Positions 31,165 to 42,545 of a stretch of DNA of 64,000 nucleotides are shown piece by piece. A program made the translations under genes and the position numbers. Origin of the DNA: Fusarium oxysporum f. sp. lycopersici 4287 (lineage: Eukaryota; Ascomycota; Sordariomycetes; Hypocreales; Nectriaceae). Every line of letters begins with the position of its first letter. Position 1 is the stretch's first letter. The notes below the pieces were generated by a model. It ran no database searches and was not told where the DNA came from. It was given only the letters and a program-made list of their open reading frames with translations. The stretch is from contig NC_030988.1 of NCBI RefSeq assembly GCF_000149955.1, positions 560,810 to 624,809 on the forward strand, in the 5' to 3' direction.

Positions 31165-33091
31165 AGTCAAGCACCCATGTAACCGACCCCCCCTGGTAAC
31201 CGACCCATCTGCAAGACTCAGAAAATCCATCGATCTATTTACAATATTTTAACACAACTTTGTCAAATAAATAGCTAAAAATGCAGAGAAAATGGTATTT
31301 AAAAGTCTCTCAATCGCTCTCTTCGCTACTCAAATCCTGTCTAATATACCTTTTTGTAGGCCGCCTGACGCGGGTTGATCGGCGCACAGGGGCTGGATCT
31401 TCCTCCGACTCAGAGCTACTTTTCCCATCCACCACAATACAATTAAGATCGCCTTTCTGTGACTGAATAACACGTTGATCAGGCTCGCGATTGGCCTCTG
31501 CAAGTATCTGTGCGAGGCTTATAAAGCATTCGTTCGGGTCCTGCCTGACTTTCCGTTTTTTCTTCGGTTGCGCCGCTTCAAGCTGGGCGCGTAACCGCTC
31601 AATTTCGCGGTCTTTCATCGCGAGCTCGATTGCAACCTTGTCTAACGCCGCAGCCGCTTTTCGAATTGAGAGCCGTGAAGAAGGAGAGCTCCTTTTGGCA
31701 GAGAAAAGCTTTACAACGTCGCCGCCACGCTTTGGCGTTACGATATCGTGAGTTTCTGAGGGAGGTAGTGCCGACTTCGTGAGGCCATCACCCAACGCGA
31801 AGCGAGCGGTTTGTTAATATTCACAGGCCATAAGCCAGCTGCCCGCCATCCAGATCGAATGTTTTCCTTCCGGAAACCGATTTCGCGGGCTCTCGCATAA
31901 AAATCGAGAAACCTTTGCTTCCCAACCCGGGTAGAATCCGTCAGAGCGGTATGCTCGCCAACCAAAGTACGGTACGCCGCCTTCAGACTAGAAAAGCAAT
32001 CGAGATCTAAAGGCTGGAGTACATGAGAACAATGTGCCGGTAAAAAGAGAAGATAAACATTGTTCAGGTAACACTTGGCCATGAATTCCTCGGTTGCATG
32101 CGAGCCGTGGCCGTCAACGATTAATAAACGGGCATCAGCTGGATCTGCAGGAGCCGTTTGGGGAAGGAATACCTTCTCAAGCCACTCTAACGCAATAGAG
32201 TTGCTCGTCCAGCCATTTTTTGAGAAGGTAACTTGCCAACCAAGGTGCTTCTCTAAAAATTCGCGTCGGAACCATTGCTCTTGAATGCTTTTCGCTTTGA
32301 ATATAACGAGCGGATGGAGGACAACCCCGACCGCTGATATACACTCAATAATGGAAGTCCACGTACGTACGGTCGCTGTTTTGACTGGTACCGCGTTAGG
32401 GCTCTCCTGTGACGAGCCGATCACGAGGCCGTTAACGCCCTGGCCTTCCATAATGCCGCCCTCGTCGGCGTTATACCGTCGTTCGGGGGGGATCCAATCC
32501 ACGGTCTCATACACGTCGAACAAGCGCTTGATATTCGCCGGGGTCGCAGCATTTACACGCTCCCAGTCTGTACGGCGACCCAAATTTGTCTTCAAGGCAG
32601 GGTGGCGCTCCACGAATCGCGTAGTCCACTTCCTTCCTAATGGCGCGTGATCCCCGTGACGCGCGAGAACGCTGCGGACGATAGTTCGCACTTGCGCGTG
32701 AGTTGGAGCGTGGCCGAGCTTTTCCTGTCGCAGGATCCAGCGCTCAAGTTCATCTTCTTGATCGGTAGTAAGGCGTAGTTGTTCTTGGCGAGCGACCTGA
32801 CGACTTTGCGCACCAGTGAGGCGACCTCGTAGGGTGCTGGGTGGTAGACCGTTTTTTTTCGCGGCGGTCTTCAAAGAGACCCCATTCTTGACGTCTGCAA
32901 TGGCATTTTCTAGGTCGTCCGCAGAGTATACCGGCATTGTAGAAGTAAAAGAAGAGGATGAAGAAAGAAAAAATTGAATTGAAGAAGAACTCGATTTATC
33001 GTGGATTTAAATACTGGTGTGGACGCGTCTGAAGACGTGTCTGAGGTGGGGGTCGGTTACCAGGGGGGGTCGGTTACATGGGTGCTTGACT
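31165..33091 (-). mobile_element. Fot1-like (Tc1/mariner-pogo) DNA transposon, 1927 bp
   Basis: Long terminal inverted repeats starting AGTCAAGCACCCATGTAACC and continuing through GACCCCCC..GGTAACCGACCC at both ends, flanked by TA duplications (31163-31164 and 33092-33093). It holds one transposase gene, now frameshifted. The insertion lies in the last exon of a seven-helix membrane protein gene. Confidence 0.95.
31310..32937 (-). pseudogene. Fot1-like transposase, one frameshift
   Basis: DDE transposase with N-terminal helix-turn-helix (SLKTAAKKNGLPPSTLRGRL), a CENP-B-type second DNA-binding domain (LERWILRQEKLGHAPTHAQV ... TRFVERHPAL), and the catalytic triad in RRYNADEGGI, LLIVDGHGSH and HVLQPLDLDCFSSLKAAY. 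The frame that starts at ATG 32937 is lost after GLWPVNINKPLAS. The C-terminal part (SALPPSETHDIVTPKRGG, then a coiled-coil-like ELAMKDREIERLRAQLEAA and a basic tail) is in a second frame to 31310. The total span, 1628 nt, is one base short of a multiple of three, so a single deletion near 31780-31800 explains it. The element cannot make its own full-length transposase. The catalytic core is intact. Confidence 0.88.
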
Positions 33092-34050
33092 TAATAATAC
33101 AATTAGCATTATATAACCAGTAGGTCGCCATCCGAAAAAGGTCCCATGTCGGGTCAGGGTTTTGGTTCCCATGTCCGCTCACGGAGATATGCAACCGCAA
33201 TGCGGTCGGCACCAGTGTGAGTAAACTACTGAGGAAATATGAAACTACTCTTACTTTCCCACGTATGTGCATTTGCAGCGGGAAAGCTTTAAATAAAAGA
33301 AAACAGGTGAGGTAAAGGTCCGTGAGAATTTCAACACTCGCTTGGACCGTACCGCAATAGTAGCGGCTGTGGCAGCTTGTCTCAGTGTAGAATCTCAAGT
33401 CCCATGCCGCCTCGACTGGACTACAAGCAAGTAGTTGAAACATCCACACAACGACGAAAGAAGCGATACTTAAAACAGCTGGAATAAGAATGAAGTAAGC
33501 GGATTGTGTTGGTCCGATGAATTCGCGGTAGAAAACATAGAGCCCTGACTTCGCGAGTGCTGTGGCAGGAATGGCCAGTAAGTTGGCAGCAAGAAGAAGC
33601 TTTGGTCAATACATTAGCATAAGCATACATTCTGATCTAATGACATACATACAGCTGATTCCCAGCGCGTATGATCTAGAGGCATTTCCCAAACATGTAC
33701 GCCCACGACGCCCCGCATTTGGCAAACGAAAATGATGCTTTGTGAAGCCGTCGCGAGCACGCATCCAGCAAGTGTCAAAACTTTATCAGAATCAGTACAG
33801 ATATCCTTAATAATAAATACCCATATACTAGACTTGACTTACAATGTCGGGAGGATAGATTCTTTGTGACGAAAGATGCCACATAGAAATGTATTCCCAT
33901 TAAGAGGAAAGAAACAAGACAGGAAATCGAGACACCGGAACTTGCGTACAGAAGCGCCGTGTCTTTCTGTGGATTGGTAAAGTTGACGAGATAACCGTCA
34001 GGCGGTTCTGACCACACTGGAACGTCACCGATCTTAGGAAATGCCTTCAT
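33092..34050 (-). pseudogene. SAT4/Pth11-like seven-helix membrane protein gene, interrupted by Fot1 element
   Basis: Integral membrane protein of the fungal rhodopsin-domain class, likely at the plasma membrane with a receptor-like role. Exon 1 is 34050-33843 (extracellular start and helix 1, SISCLVSFLLMGIHFYVASF). Introns are 33842-33781 (62 nt, GTAAGT, TACTGAT) and 33652-33600 (53 nt, GTATGT, GCTAAT). Exon 2 is 33780-33653 (FLTLAGCVLATASQSIIFVC), and exon 3 runs from 33599. Exon 3 has SGLYVFYREFIG, the CSPVEAAWDLRF loop and EILTDLYLTCFLLFKAFPLQ before the break at LYNANCII. The break coincides with the TA target of the Fot1 element. The rest is at 30936-31164. Restored length would be 356 aa. 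Apart from the insertion no lesion is seen, so this is a recent disruption. Confidence 0.85.
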
Positions 34051-37000
34051 AGCTTTGTGTGCAGGATAATGATGGATGTAAAGAGAAGCCGCTGCGGTGT
34101 AAGAGTAGGTTCGGGCAATATTGTGTGTTTCGACGCTAGAAGTGTTTGGCCAGAAGATTCAATCTTCCAGGCCACAATCCGGGATCTTTCCTATACAGGA
34201 GTAAGGTCGCAAATGGAGTAACGGTCGTGAGACTAGATCTGCTAACCCAAAACATCCCGCGCCAAATGGCGGCATCCGCAACAACCGACACGTAGCCGCC
34301 CTAGCTTGCCAAATGAAAACGTACCTAAGATCCCAGCAGCTTTAGCCTCAACGAAGAAATGTGGCACTTCAATTAGGGGATAAACATGATTCCATCAAAC
34401 AGCGGTGATCCCCGACGAGATCAAACCGGGTCTGGCTGAGGTGGGGTGAGAATCGGCCGAGGATTAGGAGTTTTGCCTACCCTTGACTAGCCCTGCCAGT
34501 CTTCATTTAGGTCCCGCCGCAACTCTCCCCTGTAAAAATTCTTTCTTGGCACGCACTGTTAGTGCACTGTTAGGAGCGGGATTTTCTACGGGCTACTCGG
34601 CCACACAATACTGCGGGGACGCCATCGGCTCCCTAACAGCAGTTTTCAGAGAAGGAATTTTGGAGAGTTCACCTTCTCTGACAACACCTTTGTCGGATCT
34701 AATGGCGGCACCTCAGAACCAGAACGCCTTAGATATCGGAGGACGGTGCCCGTGGCATCGGTAGCGACATCCTCCCGATCAACGACGCCGATTGCGATGG
34801 GTTTTTCCCCTTTGAAGGCAAGCCGCACCGCCGGCCTCTGATTCCTTCCCAAGGTTTTTCCCTGCCGCCACGACAGTCGACTACGAGCTACAACTTGGTT
34901 ACTGGAGATTGTGGACTGCGTCAGCAGATGTAGTGATGCGTGAGAGAATTCTGGTCGGTGGAAAAAGCTCGACAGTAGATTGCCCCCGAACCCGCTGACG
35001 GGTGACGGGCTTGAGAAATACAGCACCTTTTGTGCCATTGGTATGCTGGATGGTGAAGGAAGCGGGGTTTCCCTGTACCTAGCTAGCTCAGCACGTCTTT
35101 TGCTCCAGTAGGAGATCTGGCTTCGTTACAGCCACCCAGACGAAAAATATACAAACAAACAAACAAACAAAAATTTAGGTCCCGCCGCCACGCAAGACCC
35201 TGCGGCGGGATTTCGGTCCAGGGCCGGATACCTTGTTAGTTTCCGATTCGCCTTTTCCTAATGATCATTAATAATGTGTCTGAGTTTATCGAGCGCTAGA
35301 GGCCAGGCGTAGCATGTCGACCATATGCAACATGGAACAGGTACGGGATAATCATATCCGCTTGGAGTTGTTCAGAAGCATCGTGAATCTGGGTCCAGGC
35401 CTCGTGGATCTTTCAGGCCGCCAAATGGAAGGTGCAATTTGACTGGGCTGTAGGGTTTAGGCATGGAAAACGGTCAATGACCGCGTAAGAGACGGCAAGT
35501 TGGCGGTGTTAATATGCATAACAACCCGAGGCGAATGGTAGCCAGTATCACAAGCGCTACCTTGTCTTCGGCAAACTTCCTCTATTAGGATTTTCGCCCA
35601 TTCTCTACATGTTTGGTGGTGCTCTTCCTGTCCCCCTTCTGATCATTGAGTCAATCTACAACTTTTGCTTAAGATGCAGATAATGGCTGCCGAATACTCT
35701 ATAGCAATCACCATCACTCGAGAGAGTGCTTCACATCACTGAAAAAGCTCCAATCAATTTCACGCCGTATAAGGGAGCACTTTCGTATGAGGCACCAATA
35801 CATACATCTCGAGTTAAGGTGATTGGGGCCAGTTATGATAGGCTGAGTGTTAGACCTTGGCACCTCATGAATCGGTTTGAGACCAGGACCTCGCATACCC
35901 TTCATTATCAAGGGAGCTTCATCAGAATCATTGGGTGAAGCACCCAGTGATGGACTATTGGTCATACGGGATCGGTCAATGGCCGATGTTGACTGAGAAG
36001 CGTGGTTACCAAGATTACGCGCGCGATCAATACCCCCTCATCCAATACCAAATCAACAGCAAGAGGCAGACATTCATCGATCGTCGAGTCCATCGACCAA
36101 GATGCTATTCGCACGCTAGCATCTGGACATGAAAACAAAAGGCCCTGCCGCACCCTCGACGCCAACCACGGTAGCTTCAACATCTGTTCCTTCATCGAGT
36201 TCCTGAAGAAACGCGCGAACTGGATCGTGAGGATCCTGATCGAACCCGTACTACATGACGTCTGGTCCAAGCTCCAGCGTGACACTATCACTATGCGGTA
36301 ACAGTCATGGCAAACCGCTCTCGTACGATGTCCGACGTAGGTGGGATGACCGGGACTCGAAAGCAAGACAACAGTTCCTCTTCCACGTATACGGACGGGA
36401 TGAGAGCCTACTTCGCGATAGCCCACGACACAGGCTTATCGCATTCTCGACGTCATTATTGGCCAGCCCCTCGATCTACAAACGTTAGCGAACGATACGT
36501 CGATGCGACGAAAACACTTCTATACCTAGCTGATTGAGATGATAGCTCAGTTGCCGAAGCTAGAGTTCAAGACGTGAGCCTCGCTGATGCCAGACCAAGA
36601 TAGGGTACCAGTTGTCGACAAAGTCCTCTCCATCCCGCCAAGCCAACATCATATCAACCGCAACCAAGCGAGGTCTCTACCGACATGTAACCCGGCAACT
36701 AGCTTCATCTTACATCGACATTTTGCTTCGGGATCATTACTACCCTGCTATTGACCAAACGTGACTCCCAGTCCTGCATTGAGTGAGCCATTTCCCTGAA
36801 TCTCTTCCAGTTTCTGGTCAGCAACTCCCTCTTTCATCCAGCCCCTCTGCCATCGCCGATTCATGTAGGGGGTTACCTTATCGAAATGTCTCCTTTGACG
36901 GCTTTGGTCGGGATGGTTCCATCGCCGTCTCTCAGATGGGCCACCCACCATCCTGTTGCTTGACTCACCCGAGGTCGGTGTTGCAGGTAAATCAGTCTTT

Positions 37001-37920
37001 GCAATAACTGGTGTTGCCGTACCTGAGGTCATCCTACTTATGGAAGGCGAAATCGCATCCAGGATGGGTCGATCAGCGGTCATATTTTCGATGCATGACA
37101 TGTCGTAGTGATGGCGTAGGGCCTTTCAATCGAGGGCTGTGTGTACTGAAGCTCTATTGCCTTTTAATTTCCTCGAGGCATCATATGGAACAAAGACCCG
37201 GATGCGGAGTGCATGAGGATGGACGGAGCAGAGTTGTGCATCGAAAAACCCGTGAAGGTGCCTCATTGGCGGGATGCCATTGCTGGGGCTCCAGGTACTT
37301 TGCCATACTTCCTTATGCCTATGACTACGACTCCTCGGGAAAATTCATCATCATTCGAGTCTTCGCTCATAACAGGATATACATGGTGATGGTGCTGAGT
37401 TATGATATAGTAAGCCTGGACACCAGAGCCAGTTGGTGGACCTGAGCACCATGGTTCTCTTCGCGTGTCATGAAGTTCCTCCTGGTAACTGTCAGAGTCT
37501 CATTAATACCGCCACTACACTTACTGCCATTTTGGCGCCCAAAATTTTCTGCCCTGGCGAAGCACTAACAGCGGATGCGAGGAAAATTGTTATGTTCAAA
37601 GAAAGAATAGGGGCAGTGTAGGGTAATCTTTTCATGACTCCCGGGGTCATGGCTTATCGTGACGTCATATTCGATGATTAGCCGGAACTACAGGGTATGA
37701 GGGAATTTGCGCCGCCAGTTTAACAAGCGAGACAATTGCCTTCTGCAAACAAGCTAGGTTAGGGTCACACAATATGTCACAAAGTACGCGAATGCATGCC
37801 ACTCAAATGATCGCTTTTCAACGCACGATGGCTCGTGCCGACCCGCATTCGCAAGAAATCCCGTGCTGCTTTGGGAGATATCATACCCTAAGCCTGATGA
37901 CATGTGCCGTCGCATTAGTG
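34051..37920. other. 3.9-kb degenerate region, no recognisable gene
   Basis: Several frames of 60-150 codons exist on both strands (for example 34646-35038 minus, 35962-36426 minus, 36748-37101 minus with a basic patch SERRRWNHPDQSRQRRHFDK). None shows a domain I know, and opposite-strand frames of similar length overlap them. A 5-unit (AAAC) run lies at 35152-35171, and TTAGGTCCCGCCGC occurs at about 34508 and 35175 as a direct repeat. Probably decayed or non-coding. Confidence 0.35.
35152..35171. repeat. (AAAC)5 microsatellite
   Basis: Five tandem CAAA/AAAC units. Confidence 0.85.
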
Positions 37921-38031
37921 AGGGAGAAAAACCGGTGTCGGTTGGGCGAGGGGAGAAAACCGGTGTCGGTAGGCGAGGACAGAAAACAGGTGTCGGTAGG
38001 CGAGGGCAGAAAAACAGGTGTCACTTAAGCG
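37921..38031. repeat. minisatellite, four 27-29 bp units
   Basis: Four head-to-tail copies of AGGGGAGAAAACCGGTGTCG plus GTAGGCG at 37921-37948, 37949-37975, 37976-38002 and 38003-38031. The last is most diverged. Units are close enough to suggest recent slippage. Confidence 0.9.
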
Positions 38032-39650
38032 AGGGAAAAAAGCAAGGATGTTCGTTGTTGGTTATGGAGATCAGCGACAGATCCCTGTTCCGCCTTCCCC
38101 AGCCCTGTATCCTCAGCCGCTAATCTTAGAACGTATTTCCGATCGGCCTAATGCAAACCTGGTACTAGCGCGCCCCCCCACATCGAACTTCAAGAATACG
38201 AAGTTGATAAATTCGCTGGCCAGGAACTCCCGATGATTTTGTGTGTGGTGTATTTGTAGCAACACCAAGGAGGAACAGGTCAAACAGAGATGAGAAAAGT
38301 TTTAAAGACCATGAGTCTCGTTCGAAGTAAAGGACGGATACAGGAGCGTGCGTGACCTTTTGGGCGTCTCTCTAGACCCCTGCGAATGCAAGGTACGCAA
38401 TGCCGGTTGGAGGAAGGGAAGTAGTTGCAGGGCACGATAGAACAGAATGCAGCCATGGCTGGCTGGAATAGGAACATGTTGGTGATCCTGTAGCCTCATG
38501 TTCGTGAACAGTCAGGGGCTGCCCAGTAGGGGTGAGGATAGCGTCTCCATGTCTGGGTTGTTGAAGCCTCACCGGTCTACAGGCTGGGAGACTGCTGGGA
38601 TAGCTACCAAGAAGGCGAACAGGAAGTCCAGGGTCATTTGCCAGTCCTCACGACAGTCCTCACGACAGTCCTCTCGTCAGTCCTCTCGTCCACTTCTTTG
38701 CAAATTGTTCGTTACTTGGACCAGCCAGCCACATGTCATTATTACTTGACACTCACTGTAAAACGTCCCACCCATTTTTACGTCGCAATTTGTTCCCGGC
38801 CATTCTGTGATACCCTCGACAGCCATTCAGACAGCCTTTCCCTCAGCCCAACAATATATAGAATCTTTCACAATGGCTGCCACAAAGCATCTCATCGCTG
38901 ATAGCGAGGATGCCATCGATAATCGACCCGTCAAGAAGCCAAGGCCATGGGCACTAGAATCAGAAATGCTACGTTTAGGTGCCCTTTTGCAACGAACAAA
39001 TGACATCCACCAACCGAGAAAGGCATTTCAAAGAATCTGCACGTAGTAAAGGCAGCATGGACAAACATCAGTTGAGGATTTCCTCGAGAAGTCTACAGAC
39101 CACCAGAGAAAATGGGCCAATATCTTCAAGAAAGCATTAGAAAGAGCAGGATGCCTCTTAACGCTCATCAATAAAGATGAGGAAAATCCTTTTATATTCC
39201 CTGTAGAGTAGTGCCTGAAGGAAGGTGTCACTGAAAATATCCTTATAGATGATATCCTTCACCATTATGATGAGATGGCACGCAATGCAGGTTGCAGGGC
39301 ACGAGAGAACGGAATGCATCCATGGCTGGTCGGGATGGCAACTGCTTAGAATCGGAACGACAGCATTGTCAGGGCAGACGGGTATGAACCGCTCACCGGT
39401 CTGCAGCTGGTATGGCAGGCCCACGAAGCGAGTAGTCCATAGTCAAAGGAAGTTGTAGGGTCTAAGGAATGTGAGAAATAACCAGCTCATTGAACCGACT
39501 TATTGAACTTGCTCGTTGAACCAACTCGTCGAACCATCTGATCTATATGACTTCGACCACGCTCCCAAACGAGAGCTGCTCAAGTAACAGTAGCAAACAT
39601 CCGCCTATCACACTCAATAACGAGGATGACGTGAAACAAGCTTTTGAGAA
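38032..39650. other. degenerate stretch, no clear gene
   Basis: A plus frame from ATG 38873 (MAATKHLIADSEDAIDNRPV ... RPWALESEMLRLGALLQR) stops at 39046. Protein-like text (DFLEKSTDHQRKWANIFKKA) follows in another frame, so a frameshifted gene of unknown family may lie at 38873-39210. Two diverged copies of a block beginning GCAGGGCACGA and ending CATGGCTGG are found at about 38428 and 39293. Confidence 0.3.
38642..38689. repeat. short tandem repeat, 4 x 12 bp
   Basis: Two units of CAGTCCTCACGA followed by two of CAGTCCTCTCGT. Confidence 0.85.
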
Positions 39651-39654
39651 ATAA

Positions 39655-40251
39655 CTTGGATGGTGCAAACTCGACGGATGCAAGGGCAAAGGAGATAAAG
39701 GAAAAGAACTCAAGAGCGTACTGGACCACGTGCGACACTGCCATGGGAGCTTCGCGAAGGGGCGTAAACCAAGAATAACCAAAAAATGTGAAGAGTGCGG
39801 GAAGCCTTGGTCGGCAAGCAATATATCTAGGTGCTGTCGTGCCGCTAAACAGGAGTGAAAACAGTCCCAAGCTGGGAGCCAACCTTCTGACGAAATTATT
39901 TCACAACACTCTCTCTACAAAGAACTTTTGCAGGATCTCCACAGTAAGTTCATCGATGGCGGAGAGGCAACGACACATAGCCAAAAGATCGTTCAAGAGA
40001 CTCATCCCCATTTGAAGGATGCTTCAGTTCACAACCTGGATGCAGACCAAGGTGACATAGAAGCACGCTATTGCGCTGCCGGCGAGGACCTCAAAGTCAT
40101 ACATTCCCTTATCATAGCCCACAATCAGCAGCACTGTCAATATCCAATCTGCAAACGTCCTATTGCATTTGATGGACAAATGGATAGATGGGCTAGATCG
40201 CAAGATTTCTGTGCAAATCCTCAGCCGCGAAATAAACAAAGAAAGTGTTGA
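39655..40251 (+). pseudogene. Cys/His-rich protein remnant of unknown family
   Basis: Broken frame. WCKLDGCKGKGDKGKELKSV ... LDHVRHCHGSFAKG, then KKCEECGKPWSASNISRCC, give C2H2-like and C4-like spacing typical of zinc-binding modules. An in-frame TGA follows. The frame reopens (MQDLHSKFIDGGEATTHSQK ... HCQYPICKRPIAFDGQ) to a stop at 40249-40251 that lies inside the solo LTR starting at 40246. The gene was thus decayed and its 3' end replaced or truncated by the LTR insertion. I do not recognise the family. Confidence 0.4.
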
Positions 40252-40338
40252 ATATTGGAGGGTTCACCCTCAACTTCAGGATTAAGGTTCAGGATTAAAG
40301 TTTGAAGCCCTAAACTTAGATCATAGGACTTTCATCTA
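40246..40338 (+). repeat. truncated solo LTR (first 93 bp)
   Basis: Starts TGTTGAATATTGGAGGG and matches the first part of the 206-bp LTR at 13563-13768. It ends at a TA where the terminal repeat of the pogo/Fot element begins. The LTR's remaining 113 bp are not on the far side of that element. Confidence 0.85.
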
Positions 40339-42545
40339 CCATGCAGTACCCCTCACTCGGTCATACCCCTCTACCGGTCAGCAAAAAAAATAGTCTCCCA
40401 TATAAAATGCGATTTTTCAACATAACGGCAAAAACTTGGCAAAAATAGCAAAACCAAGTTCACGTTTCGGATCAAGATTAGAATTGACTGTATTTTAATA
40501 TTCCCTTAGTCTTTTAACTGCGCGGCCTGCGCGAGTCCGTACAACTAGTAACTCTTCCCGCCTCTGAATTTGAGCCCTCATCCTCTTCCACTCCTCCCAC
40601 CTCAATTACATCCTCAACAGCCTCTATCTCTTCAGCTGCTTGGTCTGGCTCAGAAATAGTATTACCAACCACTAGAGCCTCGGCTAGTGTCATGAACTTC
40701 CTGTTGGGATTCGGTATCGCCTTTCTCTTCTTGCCTCTGCTCAACCGTCCGACTTCTTCCTCTAGACTGGCTACTCTTGAGCTTAGCGAGGCGATCTTTG
40801 ACTCTTGCGCTTCAAAACCTCTCGATATCACAGAATACCGTCTTCTCGTTGAGGGACTTTTGTTCTTCCCCAGATCCCTGATATGACGGCTGGTCTTTGG
40901 CGTGTTATCAGAGTCGCGTTGCCCGTCGCTGGGGCCGTCCGATGCAGGCGTCGTTTCCTTCTTGGCTGACTGAATCTCTGGATGCATAAGCGCTTTCCGC
41001 CGAGAAATCGGCCAGTTTCCAGTCACTCTCCAGCCAGAAAGGATGTTTTTCTTCGTCATGCCTACTTCCCTGGCTTTGGCATAAGCCTTGATGAAGTTGA
41101 CCTTGTCCACCGGGGCAGAATCGGTCAGGCTTGTCAGTTTTTGAAGTTCTTTACGATAGGCAGCCTTGGAGGCATTGAACACCCCATTATCAAGTGGCTG
41201 TAGGCCATGAGAGCAGTGGGCTGGCAGGTAACAACAATATACGTTGTTCAAAAAGCACGTAGCCATCCACTCATCCTGGATTTTGAGTTAGCGACATTCT
41301 TTATTCAGAAGGCCCGGAACGGGCAGATACGCACGGATACGTGGCTTCTATGGCCATCTAATATGATAAGCCTCGCATCGGACTCATCTTCCGGTTGTGT
41401 TTGGGGAAGATAGACCTCTCTGAGCCACTCAATTGCGATATGGTTGTCTGTCCAGCCGTTGTCGGACGTGATATAATACCAGTCGGCTATCTCCTTGAGC
41501 TCTTCGATAAACCACTGTTGTTAAAGTTCTTTGCCTTTAAAGATAATCCCCGGTTTCAGAAGACGGCCAGTTGCAGTCACGGCTTCGAGAAAGCTAGTCC
41601 AAGTGCGGGACTGAGAGCCTTTGAGGAAGGCCTTCATCTTGGGATCGCTGCTGCCGATAACTAAGGAATCCAAGCCTGGATTCGCAATAGATTAGCTCAA
41701 TCAATGGGTATAACGACAAATACTTACCAAATCCAGCCATTATACCGCCCTCATCAACGTTAACCGTGTTCTCAGGTTTGATCCAGCCATATTCTCTCTC
41801 CCGAATGTCAAAGTACCAATTGACGGCGGTCGGGGTAAAACAATTGAACCTCGATGCTTCCTGGCGTTTTCCTATCTTCTTCTTTATGGATGGATGGCGT
41901 TTCACGAACCTGGTTAGCCAATGGACACCGATAGGCCGTTCCCTGCCTTGTTGCCGTAGGAGGGCAGCGACGGTGGCGCGAACTTGACTGTGGGATGGAG
42001 CATAGCCTAGGGCCTCTTGCCGAAGTATCCAGGTAATCAACCTGGCCTCTTGAGACTTGGATAACAGCCGGCTAGGATGGGTGACTTCAGATTTAGGCGG
42101 TATGCCTCTTAGTCGATCAGAAAGAGTGGTCTGGGGCATGCCATGCTTCTGGGCGGCCTCATGTTGCGAGAGTCCATTATCTGTGACATCCAGCATGGCT
42201 TCGATAACATCATCCTCTGTATAAGGTAATTGAGGCATTTTCAGCGTGGTTTTGAAAGGCTGGTATAGATAAAAATCTGATGAGACTTGGCGGAGGGAGG
42301 TTGATGAGGGAGGCGTTTTGAGACAATCCACATTAGTTCTGTACGGTCATACCGCAAGCGTCACTGGAGAAGGAATGTTAAAATATTAAATCTTACGCAA
42401 TTTTAAATACGGCAGCTATTTTCCCACGCTAATAGCTTCACTTTTGGTCAAACACTATGCAAGTGAAAAATCGCATTTTATATGGGAGACTATTTTTTTT
42501 GCTGACCGGTAGAGGGGTATGACCGAGTGAGGGGTACCGCATGCG
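40339..42545 (-). mobile_element. pogo/Fot-type DNA transposon, about 2.2 kb, defective
   Basis: Terminal inverted repeats: GTACCCCTCACTCGGTCATA, CCCCTCTACCGGTCAGCA with an A-run, and CTCCCATATAAAATGCGA are visible from 40346 and, inverted, to 42536. A further palindromic CATGC flanks them, so the exact ends are uncertain by about 8 bp (TA at 40347 and 42535 or at 40337). It carries one three-exon transposase gene with a nonsense codon. It is inserted in a solo LTR on the left. On the right it abuts a TPR gene, not the rest of the LTR, so one side has been rearranged. Confidence 0.85.
40514..42238 (-). pseudogene. pogo/Fot-type transposase with internal stop
   Basis: Three exons: 42238-41728, 41675-41341 and 41275-40514. 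Introns are 52 nt (GTAAGT...GCTAAT...CAG) and 65 nt (GTATCC...GCTAAC...CAG); phases agree, giving 535 residues plus an internal stop. Helix-turn-helix LSQHEAAQKHGMPQTTLSDR, CENP-B-like LITWILRQEALGYAPSHSQV, DDE residues in VNVDEGGIMAGFG, LIILDGHRSH and HCSHGLQPLDNGVFNASKAA. In exon 2 the codon before QQWF is TAA (41521-41523), where the sister copy at 59.7 kb has a glutamine. So the copy is dead by one C-to-T type change. The C-terminal part has a short coiled coil and an acidic tail. Confidence 0.85.

Noticed and set aside
33220..33260. Possible very short intron in the last exon of the seven-helix gene (GTAAGA...CAG)
   Set aside because: It would be only 26-29 nt, below fungal minimum, and the frame is open through it with plausible helix sequence.
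34500..35195. TTAGGTCCCGCCGC direct repeats as possible element ends
   Set aside because: Short, in direct orientation, no matching target duplication or internal coding sequence.
35962..36426. 154-codon minus-strand frame
   Set aside because: An equally open plus-strand frame covers it, and neither shows a known motif.
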